Source: Asparagopsis taxiformis
Taxonomy: Eukaryota; Rhodophyta; Florideophyceae; Bonnemaisoniales; Bonnemaisoniaceae
Direction: 5' to 3'
Length of the DNA stretch: 64,000 bases
Assembly: GCA_030407315.1 (NCBI GenBank)
Contig: JALQPE010002292.1
Location: forward strand, 1-64,000
Of the stretch, positions 40,576 through 51,609 are shown in pieces. Position numbers and translations under genes: made by a program. The notes beneath the pieces are model-generated. The model had not been told where the DNA came from, ran no database searches, and saw only the letters and a list, made by a program, of their open reading frames with translations. Every line of letters starts with the position of its first letter. The stretch's first letter is position 1.

Positions 40576-42472
40576 GTGTGACATGCCGTACAGTAGTGTA
40601 TCATACATGAATGAGTTGTAATAAAATATCCATCCAGACTGAAAGTTGCAAAGCGAACACCACTTGTTTAAACTGTTCCGAATCGACATGCCACTTTCCG
40701 CCTTTGTCTCGTGCTCATGACAAGCTTGTCCACACTTCAACTAGCCCTTTCCAGGCCGCAAAGCGTACTGGTGCAATCGGTACTCATGAGCGATAATGGT
40801 GAGTGCACTTTTGCCAAGCTCATGATAATGTTGGTGCAACAACTATTTTGTCGTGCAACTGAGATGTATTATTGCAAGCTATCTGTCTACAACCGGCGTT
40901 AGAATAAAATGTGGCGACAAATGGTTTGCCGCATAATTACTCGTCGTTAGCCTAGAACTTGTCAATACTGCTTTGGCCCTTGCTCATTAACTAGAGCTCT
41001 TCTCTGGCAGTCGTGTTACGATGGAATGAGAACGAACACATCCAGTGGTAGTGGTAGTGGAGTGCAGAGACGTTTCGTAAATATTCATTCATCCAGATGG
41101 CCGGTAGCATATCCACGTTGGGATGTGAGAAAAGTGTAAATGTTCGCAAGAGAAAAGCCGTGGCCAAAACGCCATCATCATGCACTTGCTGTGCCGCATC
41201 GCATGATGCAAATGCAATGACTATTACAAAGCGGAGAATGAAAAGGTCAGCGGGAACGTGGAAGAATTGAGAAATGCAGTGTCTAGGAAACACTTGCTGT
41301 GCGCATCTCCAGCTGTAACTAGAACAAGTTACTCACTGACGGAATAGGGTTCACTTGCTGCGCTGAGCAAGGAAATCAAATCACGACCACGTAAAGCATG
41401 CAATCAACATCTCGACTCAAGATTACGTGTCATGGAAAAGTTGCGTGTACCGAATAACAGGTGCGTAACCAGCCGTGGGAAAGCCATCAACCCCTAAGTT
41501 GAAGGTACAAAACACAATATTACGTCAGATCCACGCGTCGTGTAGCACCGCTTGCTGCGCAACACATGTTATATATTTCGGTAATACAATTCTCTCGATT
41601 AGAACATTGGACAAGTGCAAGGCGGGAACCATGCGGACGCTGCTTACGCACACGTCTGACGTAGAAAGGTCAGTGCCATACGCGCAACTATCGTCTCGCG
41701 CTCGCACGACCGATACATTCATCAGCCACGCCATCCGTAATGAGACGCTCGCAAGACCAGCCCGCTGCACATCTCGAGACGTTGGTGAGTCAATGCGCGC
41801 ACAACTGGCGCGCGCCCGCGCTTAACATGCAGCTCTAACGGCTGCAGCCATTCAATCGACTTTGTACCGTTTGAATTTCGGCGCAGACACAGTGCTGACT
41901 CAAGGCAACGGTCCCGTGGATGAGCAGTCAATGCAGCCTTGAGGCTAACATCATTAATCGTGCTCTCGGGTATCAATGTAAACTGTGCCGCACGCTCGTC
42001 GGACCACAGATCGGGTGACTAAAAATGTACGATCCATTTCCAAGGGCTCACAAAATTGCTTGATCTCACCGTAAGTGCACGTTTTATAACTTTGTTGATG
42101 CTGTACTAAAGCGCGATGTGCCCAGTCAATTTGCTTCTCTCGAGGTAGAAACAATCATGTTCTCTTCCTCTGCTACTATTGCTTGACAGTTGGAACAATT
42201 TTTGAAATCGTGCCAAGTCATGTCCCACTATGAAGATCCCTCTTCAATTATTGAAGAAAACGAAAAACAGATTCTTGATCTGATTGCCAATAGATCATAT
42301 CACATCTGTAAGCATCACACACCGCATCCCGTTCCAAAATTTGGTATTGAGGTCATCCTCACTCTGGTGTTCCTCCGAGGCCCTCTGGATAACTGTGTAG
42401 AATACTGTAGTCATGATTGTCTAAAATCTCAATCGGCAGATCATCTGCATCATCGTCAATTGATCTCCCGCC
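40576..42472. other. 1.9 kb without a recognised gene; repeated decamer
   Basis: Short open frames exist on both strands but none looks like a protein. The decamer CTTGCTGYGC occurs four times on the plus strand within 376 bp, at 41185, 41293, 41354 and 41551. The last few hundred bases should carry the promoter of the asparaginyl-tRNA synthetase gene. Confidence 0.45.
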
Positions 42473-44101
42473 ATGGAGCTCTGCTTCGCCACTCTAACAA
42501 CTCTTCCTCTCCGTCGATCAGCAGTAATTCGTCTCGCGTCACGCAACCGATCTCGCTTCGCAAGAGCCATCCGTCCGCAAACACGCTCAATTGCGGCCGT
42601 GCCAGGGCATGACAAAGAAGCCACGACAGTCCCATCCGCAACCATTACAAATTCCCATGCCCCACGATGGCGTGTTCGTAAAGTGCACGAGGACGTAGCT
42701 GCAATCGGCCAGACCCTGGTGGTGAAGGGTTGGGTGCGCACCGTACGCGATCAGAAAAAATTCGCCTTCATTGATCTAAATGACGGCTCTTCACTAGCTG
42801 GTTTGCAGATTGTCGTTGACGGCGATCATCCCGCGTACGATGTTGTGTCCACGCTCACCACTGGCTGTTCCATTGCCGCAACAGGCGAGATCATCCCGAG
42901 TCAGGGAAAGGGCCAAACGGTGGAGATGAAGGCTACTGAACTTCGTCTCATTGGTGCTGCTGATTCTACGTTTCCGTTGCAGAAGAAGCGTCATTCGCTG
43001 GAATTTTTGCGCGAGATTGCGCATCTTCGTCCCAGAACAAACTCCTCCGGTGCCATGGCCCGTGTGCGAAGTGTTTTAGCGATCGCTACGCATGAATTTT
43101 TCTCGGAGAATGGTTTTGTTTATCTCAATTCACCCATCATAACCACGGCGGACACCGAGGGCGCTGGCGAGCTCTTTCGCGTAACGAGGTCGATTCCTCC
43201 TTCTGGAAAGGCCGATGAAATTCCGATCGTGACAGAGGGAGAGGAGGCTGGAAACGTGGATTTTTCAAAGGACTTTTTCGGTAAAGCTGCGTATCTCACT
43301 GTATCAGGACAGCTTTCTGCTGAAACATATGCGCTGGCTTTGGGTGATGTTTATACATTTGGTCCCGTTTTTCGCGCCGAGAATAGTAATACACCTAGGC
43401 ATCTCGCAGAGTTTTGGATGATAGAACCGGAGATGGCGTTTGCTACTCTGGAGGATGACATGGATAATGCTGAGGCGTACGTCAAGTTTACGATCAACAA
43501 GGCTCTTGAACGATGTTTCAAGGATTTGGAATTTTTCGGCAAGTTTGTGGAGAAGGGGCTGGTGGAAAAGTTGAAAGCTGTGTGTGCGGAACCTTTTGCA
43601 CGGGTAAGCTACACTGAAGCCGTCGAGTTGTTGGAAAAGGCAAATAAGCCGAATAAGAAGGGGAAGAAACGCTTTGAATTTGATGTGTTCTGGGGCGCTG
43701 ATTTGCAGACAGAACATGAGAGATATCTCACGGAGGAGCACTTTAAGACACCAGTTTTCGTGTATGACTATCCGGCGAGTATCAAAGCGTTTTATATGAG
43801 AAAAAACGACCATGATGGCGGAAAAACCGTCGCAGCCATGGACTTGCTTGTGCCAGGAATTGGAGAGCTGATTGGCGGTAGTGCCAGGGAGGAACGGATA
43901 GACGTTCTGGAGGAGAAGATAAAGATTAATGACCTGGTTATGGATGACTATCGCTGGTACATGGATTTGAGAAGGTATGGCTCTGTGCCTCACGCGGGCT
44001 ACGGACTTGGGTTTGAGCGGCTAGTACGCTTTGTGACAGGTCTAGAAAATATCAGGGACACGATTCCATTTCCGAGATACCCGGGTAACGCGCAATTTTG
44101 A
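42473..44101 (+). CDS. asparaginyl-tRNA synthetase, organellar type
   Basis: 542 residues, single exon, ATG 42473. An Arg/Ser-rich leader of about 60 residues (LRRSAVIRLASRNRSRFAR) indicates import into mitochondria, plastid or both. The anticodon-binding OB-fold is at about residues 75-160 (VKGWVRTVRDQKKFAFIDLNDGS). The class II core follows: motif 1 region HEFFSENGFVYLNSPIITT, the Asn-specific VSGQLSAETYALAL, motif 2 FGPVFRAENSNTPRHLAEFW and motif 3 GYGLGFERLVRFVTG. These blocks separate it from aspartyl enzymes. It charges tRNA-Asn for organelle translation. The next gene downstream (44415) is an RbfA-like factor on the same strand. Confidence 0.93.
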   Translation: MELCFATLTTLPLRRSAVIRLASRNRSRFARAIRPQTRSIAAVPGHDKEATTVPSATITNSHAPRWRVRKVHEDVAAIGQTLVVKGWVRTVRDQKKFAFIDLNDGSSLAGLQIVVDGDHPAYDVVSTLTTGCSIAATGEIIPSQGKGQTVEMKATELRLIGAADSTFPLQKKRHSLEFLREIAHLRPRTNSSGAMARVRSVLAIATHEFFSENGFVYLNSPIITTADTEGAGELFRVTRSIPPSGKADEIPIVTEGEEAGNVDFSKDFFGKAAYLTVSGQLSAETYALALGDVYTFGPVFRAENSNTPRHLAEFWMIEPEMAFATLEDDMDNAEAYVKFTINKALERCFKDLEFFGKFVEKGLVEKLKAVCAEPFARVSYTEAVELLEKANKPNKKGKKRFEFDVFWGADLQTEHERYLTEEHFKTPVFVYDYPASIKAFYMRKNDHDGGKTVAAMDLLVPGIGELIGGSAREERIDVLEEKIKINDLVMDDYRWYMDLRRYGSVPHAGYGLGFERLVRFVTGLENIRDTIPFPRYPGNAQF

Positions 44102-44414
44102 ATGCAGACGAGATGAAAGGTTGTCATTGTTGACTAGACGTGTTGTAAATTGCGGCGTAACATTTGTTGCCGTTACCATTGTGCTATTCCCGGCTTTGGT
44201 GGAACAAGGCAGATATAAGATTATCCACTGTCGTACCTCGAGAGTAGCGGTTCGTTGGCGAATTTTGCAGGTATACAGTTGCACAGTGATCAAAATCGTC
44301 CCACGAATTTCGGCCGACGCATACACTGTGTAATTTGGTTGTATTGTGATACCTCCCTTACCGGTCACCTCGTTGCTCCAAACATTGGCCTTGTTCCGCA
44401 AGAGTCGTTGTATT

Positions 44415-45353
44415 ATGGCAACTTGTGCCATTGCTATTTTCCGAAGCGCGCTCCAGATCAACAAAGCGAATAAGGCGCTCAGAACGCTGTACAAGCCGCT
44501 TGTACAAAGATCGTACTGCTCAACGTCAAAATTGGGCGATCAATCAGAAGGCGGGCTACGGGAAATAGCCAATCAACTTCACGACCCAGAAAACACTCCG
44601 ATCAGAGATGACTTTGTCACAGAAAGCGGCCAGGTCGTCTATTCATTCGACCACTCTGTCAACTTGGAAGAAAAAAGCGATTGGAGCGCATTTGAAAAAC
44701 AATTTGGTGTACACGACGACCAACTCGCAGATGATGCAGCCGAGCATATACAGATACAAACGCTGGACCCCGGCGAGAAGCTCGAGCTTATGGAGGCAGA
44801 AAATGGTTGGGGAGACGTCTTCGATTGGAGTAAGGAAAGTGGTATGAGCAGTATGATAGGGGGCGACTCACTACAAGAACAATTTGACAAGTCAGTATCG
44901 GTGACAAAGAATGAGGCTGCATCCGATACCATTCGTATCACGCGCCATCTGGGCAAAAGCGCAGCGGCGGCGCCATGCGACTCGCTGGCAGTACCTCCTA
45001 ACCGCAAGCGACCGGGATACGAGCGGCGGGTGGCGAGCATGCAACGCGATATGGAACGGGTAGTTGAGGAAGAATTATGTGTGCGACAATCAGAATGGTA
45101 TGCACATGCTAACTTGCACAGTGTGCTACTATCACCCAATCTACGGAATTTAACGATATACTACGAGTTGGACGGCGCGGCGGAGCATTCGAGAGGTGAG
45201 AATGCGCGCGTAGCCAAGGCTGTGCGCGCGGCGCTGGCGGAGCGATTGCACATTCGATACGTTCCACGCGTATTTCTGCAACGCGTGGGAGAAAAGCGGA
45301 GAAATGATGTTGATGCGGTTTTCGAACAAATCTGTGCGGATAGGGCGAAATAA
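44415..45353 (+). CDS. RbfA-like ribosome-binding factor, organellar
   Basis: 312 residues from ATG 44415; the frame is open upstream but lacks an ATG. The leader (MATCAIAIFRSALQINKANK) suits organelle import. Residues about 40-200 are acidic and probably disordered. The RbfA domain is C-terminal: RRVASMQRDMERVVEEEL, LHSVLLSPNLRNLTIYYEL and VAKAVRAALAERLHIRYVPRV. The type II KH fold of RbfA binds 16S rRNA late in small-subunit assembly. The domain ends near the C-terminus, as in mitochondrial RBFA proteins. Convergent with COQ5 (77 bp between stops). Confidence 0.72.
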   Translation: MATCAIAIFRSALQINKANKALRTLYKPLVQRSYCSTSKLGDQSEGGLREIANQLHDPENTPIRDDFVTESGQVVYSFDHSVNLEEKSDWSAFEKQFGVHDDQLADDAAEHIQIQTLDPGEKLELMEAENGWGDVFDWSKESGMSSMIGGDSLQEQFDKSVSVTKNEAASDTIRITRHLGKSAAAAPCDSLAVPPNRKRPGYERRVASMQRDMERVVEEELCVRQSEWYAHANLHSVLLSPNLRNLTIYYELDGAAEHSRGENARVAKAVRAALAERLHIRYVPRVFLQRVGEKRRNDVDAVFEQICADRAK

Positions 45354-45430
45354 GTAGAGGTACGATATCGCAAGCGTGAGATTGTATCGATGTACAGATT
45401 AAAGCACAAGTTTGTGTAATGCTAAACGAA

Positions 45431-46255
45431 CTATCGTACTGGTTTAAAGGCGGAGTAGCACGCTGCTATACCAAAGGAATAATCAGTAACGGACTCGTGA
45501 ATAAAGCCTGCATCTGAAACCATTTGCAGGAAGCGTTGTTGGGCAGGAAACTGTCTGATGCTTTCGACAAGATATCTATAACTGTCTTCATCGTCAGCAA
45601 CAGCACGTCCGAGTGCGGGAATGACACGAAAAGAATAATGCTCATACAGGGCGGCAATTTGCGGGTTGGTAACCTTTGCAAATTCAAGCATCATAAAGCG
45701 GCCGCCAGGTCGAAGTACTCTAAACGCCTCCTGCAAGGCGAGCTGCGGACGGGGGACATTACGCATACCGAAAGAAATAGTGTAGGCATCAAAGGAGCGA
45801 TGCTGAAAGGGCAAATTCTCGGCATTGGCATTGACAAATCGTAAAGGCAACGACGCGTTTCGGGCGCGCTCACGGCCTACGGCGAGCATATCGTCATTGA
45901 TATCGGCAACTGTAACGCGGGCGTTCGGGGCGAGGTGTAAGATGCGTGCGGCGATATCGGCAGTACCTCCTGCGCAATCTAGAACGGACATATCGGCGGT
46001 CGGGGCAAGTTGTGCCACGAATGCGGATTTCCATAGACGATGCACGCCGGCAGACATGAGATCATTCATGAGATCGTACGAGGGCGCTACTGAGTTGAAT
46101 ACCTGCGAGACTTTGGATTGCTTGTCGGCGAGGGGGATGGTGCGATTGCCAAAGTGGGTGGTGTCGGAGGCGGATGCAGTGTCAGACGGACGATGCGTCG
46201 AGAGGGCGCGCGTGGTTGGGGTGCGTATGAGACGATGCAGATGACGTTGAGCCAT
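45431..46255 (-). CDS. COQ5: 2-polyprenyl-6-methoxy-benzoquinol methylase (COQ5/UbiE)
   Basis: 274 residues, single exon, ATG 46255. The first 25 residues (MAQRHLHRLIRTPTTR) are a mitochondrial-type presequence. COQ5 performs the C-methylation step of ubiquinone synthesis using S-adenosylmethionine. Marks are VFNSVAPSYDLMNDLMSAGVHRLWK, motif I VLDCAGGTADIA (residues about 90-101), the family block FGMRNVPRPQLALQEAFRVL, RPGGRFMMLEF, and the C-terminal SYRYLVESIRQFPAQQRFL. The THFG segment before the domain is typical of COQ5 and argues against the plastid MenG branch. Confidence 0.92.
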   Translation of the reverse strand: MAQRHLHRLIRTPTTRALSTHRPSDTASASDTTHFGNRTIPLADKQSKVSQVFNSVAPSYDLMNDLMSAGVHRLWKSAFVAQLAPTADMSVLDCAGGTADIAARILHLAPNARVTVADINDDMLAVGRERARNASLPLRFVNANAENLPFQHRSFDAYTISFGMRNVPRPQLALQEAFRVLRPGGRFMMLEFAKVTNPQIAALYEHYSFRVIPALGRAVADDEDSYRYLVESIRQFPAQQRFLQMVSDAGFIHESVTDYSFGIAACYSAFKPVR

Positions 46256-48147
46256 TTCGCGCTAGGGCAATGCGGGGCGGGGCAGGGCAGGGCAGGGTAG
46301 GGCCGGCTGCGCGGATGGGTGTGTAGGTTGAGACGGTGCGCGTATATGGGGGCGAGCGAGGGTGGATGTTGTGCACGTGTGGGTGCGCTCGTCACGGAAC
46401 GGTTGAGCTGGGTTGGTTTGGCTGGCAGGGGTGGTTATAGATGGGTGTGGGTGGCGTTGCGTAGCGTGGCTGCGGTGATGGGCGGGGTGAAGAAAGAGAT
46501 GTGTGAGGAAATGTTAGCTCGGGATGCTGGAATGGTGTAAACGTGGAGAGGCGAAGGGTGGGGTGGGGTGCGTTTTTGTTTGTGTTTGGAGCGATTGACT
46601 GTTGCGGGCTGGCTGGGGGAGCGGGTGGGTATGGTAGGGATGGGTGTGACGGCGCAATGGTTGGGACGGTGCGGAGCGAGGCAGGGATGGGATGGGATGG
46701 GATACAAGGTATGTACCAATGGGTGCATGGCGATGGATCCGACGTGTACGACGTTGGTTGCGGCGGGTATGACGTGGAAAAAGTATGGATCGGGATTATG
46801 GGGTGCTGATCGGGATTGGAGGAAAGACACGAGATGTAGAGCGGGAACGTTTTATGTGACCGTTTTTACGCGTGCGGCACATTTCATCATCATAGACTGC
46901 ACTCGCTCGACTGCAAATTCAAAGATCAATTACACAGAAATGACAAGTGTCAGAGATAGTCAGCGGTGCGTGTGCGTCTTACGAACGGGGCGCGGTGCGG
47001 CGCGTCTGCAAGCGGATCTGACAGGGTGTCTGTGTCGTTTGGGAGCGTTTGGCTGCAGCATAAGAGCGAGTGGTGGCGGCGCTCGCCGCGAGTCGAGTGT
47101 ACAGTAGTAGAAGCATGGTGCATTTGCTCAGACGCGCGCGCGTATCAAAAGCGACTCGAAAACACGAGGATTTCAACGTGCTGCACAGCCTTTGTGTATG
47201 CAATGATTGTGGCCAATGAGCACGAGCCAACGTCGGGCGATTCGATTCGCAACGGCGCGTCTCGCCACGGTGCGCTTCATATACCAGTTATTGGGGAGAG
47301 GCGCGGCTCTGTTGGATGAAACGCGTCTCAGTGCGCGCGGGCGTGTTTTAACCCTAATCGTCAGCGCTCTGATTGACTGACTATCCACCTGACTCGACTG
47401 GCACCACTGCTGCATTATGCACCATGCGATGTGAGGCGAGGCGATGCAATGCAATGCAATGCAACAGGCCATACCATACCATCAGCGCCGCATCCTGGCC
47501 CGTTGGGTCGCGTCTCGACGTCGGCCCTGTCTCGTTGCGTAAAACAAACAATGCCGCACCGCACCGCGCCGCGCCGCGCCCAGTACAACTCTCAGTCTGA
47601 TAACGCGCTGCCATGCGCTGCGCTACGCTGTGACGCAACGCGACGCGACGCGGCACGTCTTTCAAACGTATACACTTGTTTCATTGCCGCGTCAGGCCCC
47701 CGCTACAATTGCTACACGCCATGGTCAAGCAAACACACCCACACAGCGGTGTAAAGGCTGCCAACTGCCCTCATATATATATATGTAAAGTATTAAATTA
47801 GCACAACGTAGTCATCTTAGCACACAACGCACACACACATACGTTGCGTCAAACTCGCCGCTCACTGTTAAAAACTCTCCATTCTTACGCACACAACAGC
47901 AGCACACAACTCACCCCTGTATATTCTCTACTGCGGTGCCGCACACACACACACACCATTTGCATACCTCTGTACGCGTGTCCCGTGCTCTCATTCTCCA
48001 ACCGAGCGTACCGTACCCACAACGTCCATACAAACCCGACCCGCTCATATCCAGCCCAACCACCCCGTACGACGCCCCGCCCGCGTCGCACCCCGTACCG
48101 CCGCCAGCTATTCACTCCCCGCTCACCTTCCGACACTCCCCGGCTAA
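46256..48147. other. 1.9 kb low-complexity intergenic region
   Basis: Shared 5' region of COQ5 (minus) and the five-finger zinc-finger gene (plus). It is filled with short tandem repeats, mostly with a period of five, plus a (TA)n run near 47775 and a (CA)n run near 47942. Long open frames on both strands are composition artefacts of the GC-rich repeats. Confidence 0.6.
46274..47652. repeat. cluster of different pentanucleotide microsatellites
   Basis: Short arrays, each with a five-base period but a different unit, lie within 1.4 kb: GGGCA-type at about 46274-46304, GGGAT at 46684-46703, GCAAT at 47444-47464, CGCAC/CGCGC at 47553-47580 and ACGCG at 47632-47652. Each has three to six units. 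Confidence 0.75.
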
Positions 48148-49641
48148 ATGGAACACCAATCCTCTTCCACGACCGCCGCTGCTGCCATAGCTGCCGCCGC
48201 TATGCATCTCGCTCCGTCCACAGGTACCATGGTCGATGCACTTGGAGTACTTGCAGCTGCTACTACCGATCAAACAACGCACTCCCCTCTTCCCCATCAT
48301 CCCCAACACATCTCTCTCCCGCACCATCTCCCATCCCACCAACAACAACAGCAGCATATCACACAGCCACAGCTGCACCACCCGCATCGCGACCATCATC
48401 AACGCCAGCATCCCAACCATCAGCAGCAACAGCAGCAGCAGCATAGACCTTCGCCACCAGTTTCAGATGCACAGAGCCATTCGCAGTATGCCGTCCCGGT
48501 GCACACCCCAGTGCGACCCGCTGTGCAGAACCCTCTCCACAATAACCTGCACTCATTGCAGCAGCACACACTGCCCATGCCCCATATGCCTATCGCTATT
48601 CATGATACCCAGGATGTCCACACTTCGCGCCTTTTGCAGGCCCAATCAGCTGCACAACAACAGCAGCAACAGGCGCTACAGCATCTCCATCAACAACATC
48701 ATGAGCATCAACAACAACAACAGCAGCGTCATCAACTGCAACAAATCCATCAGCAAACACCATCCGTGTCTCAGCATCAATCCCAGATACTTGCACCACA
48801 TGAGCAACCACAACAACAACAACAACAGCCGCAGCAACAACAGCCAATACCCTCCCCACCACCGCATACACTCTCCCTTCCACATCTTCAACAGCAGCAA
48901 CCACCACCCCCATCTCAGCAGCAGCACATGCTGCGACCGTCAATGCACCAGTCTCGACCTCTCCATCACATGAGCACCCACATGCCACACGGCACCATAC
49001 CCAATCTACCCATTCTTCAGGATCTCCCAGACCTACCCGACGCACCGTTAACGCCCAAGCAAGACACAACAACGTTATCAGAAGCGCGCACGTCATCGCC
49101 GACGTCACAACTTCCGGGCAATGAGAGCACACCGTTCACATGTGCACATTGTGCGGCACGATTCGCCGACCGTGACGAACGCAAGTTGCACATTCGTACA
49201 GCCCATGCCAAGCCGTTTACATGTCCGATTTGTTGCAGCAACTTTACTCGCAAATTCGACCTGGAAAAGCACTCATTGACAGTGCATGAACGAATTCGAC
49301 CGTTTTCATGCGACCAATGTACAAACGCGTTTGGTCAGAAGCACCACCTCATTCGGCACAAACGGGCGGTGCACATCAAGGCGCGCGACTTTGTTTGCGA
49401 CATTTGTCAAGCTACGTTTGCTCGTAAGGAGCATTTATATAATCACAAACGCGCAGTGCACGACAAGTTTAAACCGTTTATGTGCTCGTTGTGCGATGTG
49501 CAATACTGCGAGAAGAGAGCGCTTCGAAGACATCTGGAACATATGCATAAAGTCAAGCAGTCGCGGTCGGCAGTGATAGCATCGTGGCAGCCGAATAGCA
49601 AAGCGCCGCCACCGCAGATAGCTGATATTCTACAGATGTAA
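48148..49641 (+). CDS. C2H2 zinc-finger transcription factor with polyglutamine-rich N-terminus
   Basis: 497 residues, single exon, ATG 48148. Residues 1-315 are Gln/His/Pro-rich with repeated CAG/CAA runs, likely a disordered activation region that can expand or contract. Five C2H2 fingers fill residues about 330-468: FTCAHCAARFADRDERKLHI, FTCPICCSNFTRKFDLEKHS, FSCDQCTNAFGQKHHLIRHK, FVCDICQATFARKEHLYNHK and FMCSLCDVQYCEKRALRRHL. Each closes with a second His about three to four residues later. Finger linkers differ from the TGEKP consensus. Expected in the nucleus as a DNA-binding regulator; targets unknown. Confidence 0.88.
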   Translation: MEHQSSSTTAAAAIAAAAMHLAPSTGTMVDALGVLAAATTDQTTHSPLPHHPQHISLPHHLPSHQQQQQHITQPQLHHPHRDHHQRQHPNHQQQQQQQHRPSPPVSDAQSHSQYAVPVHTPVRPAVQNPLHNNLHSLQQHTLPMPHMPIAIHDTQDVHTSRLLQAQSAAQQQQQQALQHLHQQHHEHQQQQQQRHQLQQIHQQTPSVSQHQSQILAPHEQPQQQQQQPQQQQPIPSPPPHTLSLPHLQQQQPPPPSQQQHMLRPSMHQSRPLHHMSTHMPHGTIPNLPILQDLPDLPDAPLTPKQDTTTLSEARTSSPTSQLPGNESTPFTCAHCAARFADRDERKLHIRTAHAKPFTCPICCSNFTRKFDLEKHSLTVHERIRPFSCDQCTNAFGQKHHLIRHKRAVHIKARDFVCDICQATFARKEHLYNHKRAVHDKFKPFMCSLCDVQYCEKRALRRHLEHMHKVKQSRSAVIASWQPNSKAPPPQIADILQM

Positions 49642-50064
49642 ATATAACGTTTTTGGTGCATGTTAGCCTGGTGAGGATGACGCCAGTTTGTAAAACGTAA
49701 TGCGGCACCCTCGGACGGTAGATAGTGGCGTTTCCCTGTCCGTAGCAATTTCCCCAGACGGATTAGCGCAGAGCTGACAGCGAATTTAGTTGCAGATTGA
49801 TCTGAAACGCCTCTGGAGATCATACACGGATCAATTTGTATTTTTGGCCCAGTAGATTGAACTATTTATACGAATTGATCTGTACAGTTGAAGTGTCCGT
49901 TGGCGCCGACTCACCGTTGCAGTGCACACGAGTGCCAGCGAGTCGAGTGTACGCTACGCCATTACAGTGACCAACGAATTAGTTGCTCGTACTGTACACG
50001 AAACCGAACCGATTCATAGTCAGTGCGCTGCATCGACTTGCTCGGCCCGCGACAACAATCAAAC
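49642..50064. other. intergenic, nothing specific seen
   Basis: 3' region of the zinc-finger gene and promoter of the small membrane-protein gene. No repeat or RNA gene was recognised. Confidence 0.4.
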
Positions 50065-50435
50065 ATGGCCGTCCTCCTCGTCAGCCACTGCGGTGCACTC
50101 GCCGCCATGACAGCCTTGCTCTTATTGCTCCTCACGCTCCATTGGACCCCGCTTTCCGACAGTCCTCAAAATCACTATCTACGCTGTGGCGCCATTTTGA
50201 TTCTTGCCCTCGTCGCCGCCTCCTGTTTGGCGGGTCCGCTCACTCCGCGGGGGATGGAACGATCATCTCTTTGGTAGGTCAATGTCGGTCGTCTCTCACC
50301 CTTGTTGTCCAAATTTGCGCACTGACGTAACCGTCCATCGTATGATTCGTCTCCAGGGAGGCGGAAAAGCTCGCGCATCGACACGCCTTTCAGATCGTCA
50401 ATCACAGAGGCATGTACATCCATCGCCAGCAATAA
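50065..50435 (+). CDS. small two-span membrane protein, two exons, unknown
   Basis: Exon 1 is 50065-50273 and exon 2 is 50357-50435, joined across an 83 bp intron (GTAGGT...CTCCAG, phase 2) into 95 residues. Without splicing the frame stops at 50277. Two hydrophobic segments are visible: residues about 9-26 (CGALAAMTALLLLLLTLH) and 42-58 (RCGAILILALVAASCLA). The C-terminus, reached only by splicing, is charged (WEAEKLAHRHAFQIVNHRG). It resembles small ER or mitochondrial membrane proteins in size but I cannot name a family. It converges on the GOS1 gene with 34 bp between stops. Confidence 0.6.
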
Positions 50436-50469
50436 ATTACTATACAACTGCATAATTTACCACACTCGA

Positions 50470-51328
50470 CTAGCGCAACATCTTCCACGAAAACGTGACA
50501 AACAGCAACGTTCCAACCACAAACGCCATAATGAAAACATCTCGTTTCTTTTTCCTACGAATCTGTCCAATGAGTCGATTCACAGCAGGCAATCCTTCCG
50601 ACATCGTCTCCATTCGTTCCACCATGCTCGCAAACATGGCCCGCTGTCGTTCCAAATCCTCCTTCAAATTCAACCCTGTCGCAATCGCTGTATCCGCGCC
50701 GCTCGTCGCCGCCGACAGCGAGGCGCGTTCCGCATACAGCGCGTCCAACGCCGCCGAGCCAGACGCATTGGTGCTGCCGCGCGACCGCGCCAAGTCGCTT
50801 TGCGCGCCCGCCAGCAGTTCGGCATGCTCGCGCAACGACGCGATGGAGTCGCGCGTCTTTCTAAACTCCTGATTGTAGTCGTGCAGAATCTCCGAGTGTC
50901 GTTGCAGCGTGTGTTTCAATGCGGCTGACGGCGCGCCGCTGGCGCCGCCGTTCAGATTGTCCTGCATCGATTGCACTACCGCGTGGAGTTTGGAGAGCAA
51001 CGCGTCCATTTCGCTCGTCATTTCTTCGGCGACGATCGCGTCCTTCCCTGACGTGCCGGTCCGACGTTGGATGGCTTCATCTCACGTTTTCCAAATGCAG
51101 CGCGAGGAGGTCGGCATGACTGTTAGATACTCGATGGCCGTCGCAACCGTTGACTAGATTGATCGCGACGCGCTTACCTTCAGAGTTTGGTCGCATGCCG
51201 TCGATGGATGTGCGTGTGCCGGCTGATTGCAAATTGGTCGCAATTTTGGAGTAGTCGACGAGCTTGCCTTCAATTTCCGTTTCCAATCTTCTCGCCTCCT
51301 TTCGCAACGAATCCCATGAATGAGCCAT
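50470..51328 (-). CDS. GOSR1: Golgi Qb-SNARE GOS1/GS28, two exons
   Basis: Exon 1 is 51178-51328 and exon 2 is 50470-51080, with a 97 bp phase-1 intron (GTAAGC...GTGAG) between them. The spliced product has 253 residues, close to the usual 230-250. GOS1/GS28 works in vesicle fusion within the Golgi. The N-terminus MAHSWDSLRKEARRLETEIEGKL is the typical Habc start. The SNARE motif is in the C-terminal half (RASLSAATSGADTAIATGLN, LERQRAMFASM), followed by RRKKKRDVF and a single C-terminal membrane anchor (IMAFVVGTLLFVTFSW). Confidence 0.88.
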
Positions 51329-51609
51329 TGTGCTTGGCAAGTTGACAACAAAGACTGACTAACAAAACTGCTTGCTATGCTGTAACTGATGCCAAGTAGT
51401 TGAAAAGTTAGCAACAAGCTTTAGAGTGGTTTATCACCACGCACGTTTCGCAGTTACATTGATGGCCACTGACACTCAAGTTGACTGTATGTCACAGCTT
51501 TGAAATGTAGCAAATATTTTTAAACTTTCACAATATTTTACAATGAGGTGTGCTGCTCAAACAGTCTGCCAGCATCCCCTTCCGCTCAGGCTCGCACCTC
51601 GTCGACGCC

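Noticed and set aside
42190..42612. ORF of 140 residues upstream of the tRNA synthetase
   Set aside because: Overlaps the synthetase start in another frame and has no recognisable content.
46684..46703. Telomere-like GGGAT repeat
   Set aside because: Only about four units, inside a gene-dense arm and among other pentamer repeats.
47381..47754. Long ORFs on both strands of the GC-rich repeats
   Set aside because: Arg/Ala/Cys-rich translations of pentamer repeats, open on both strands through base composition alone.
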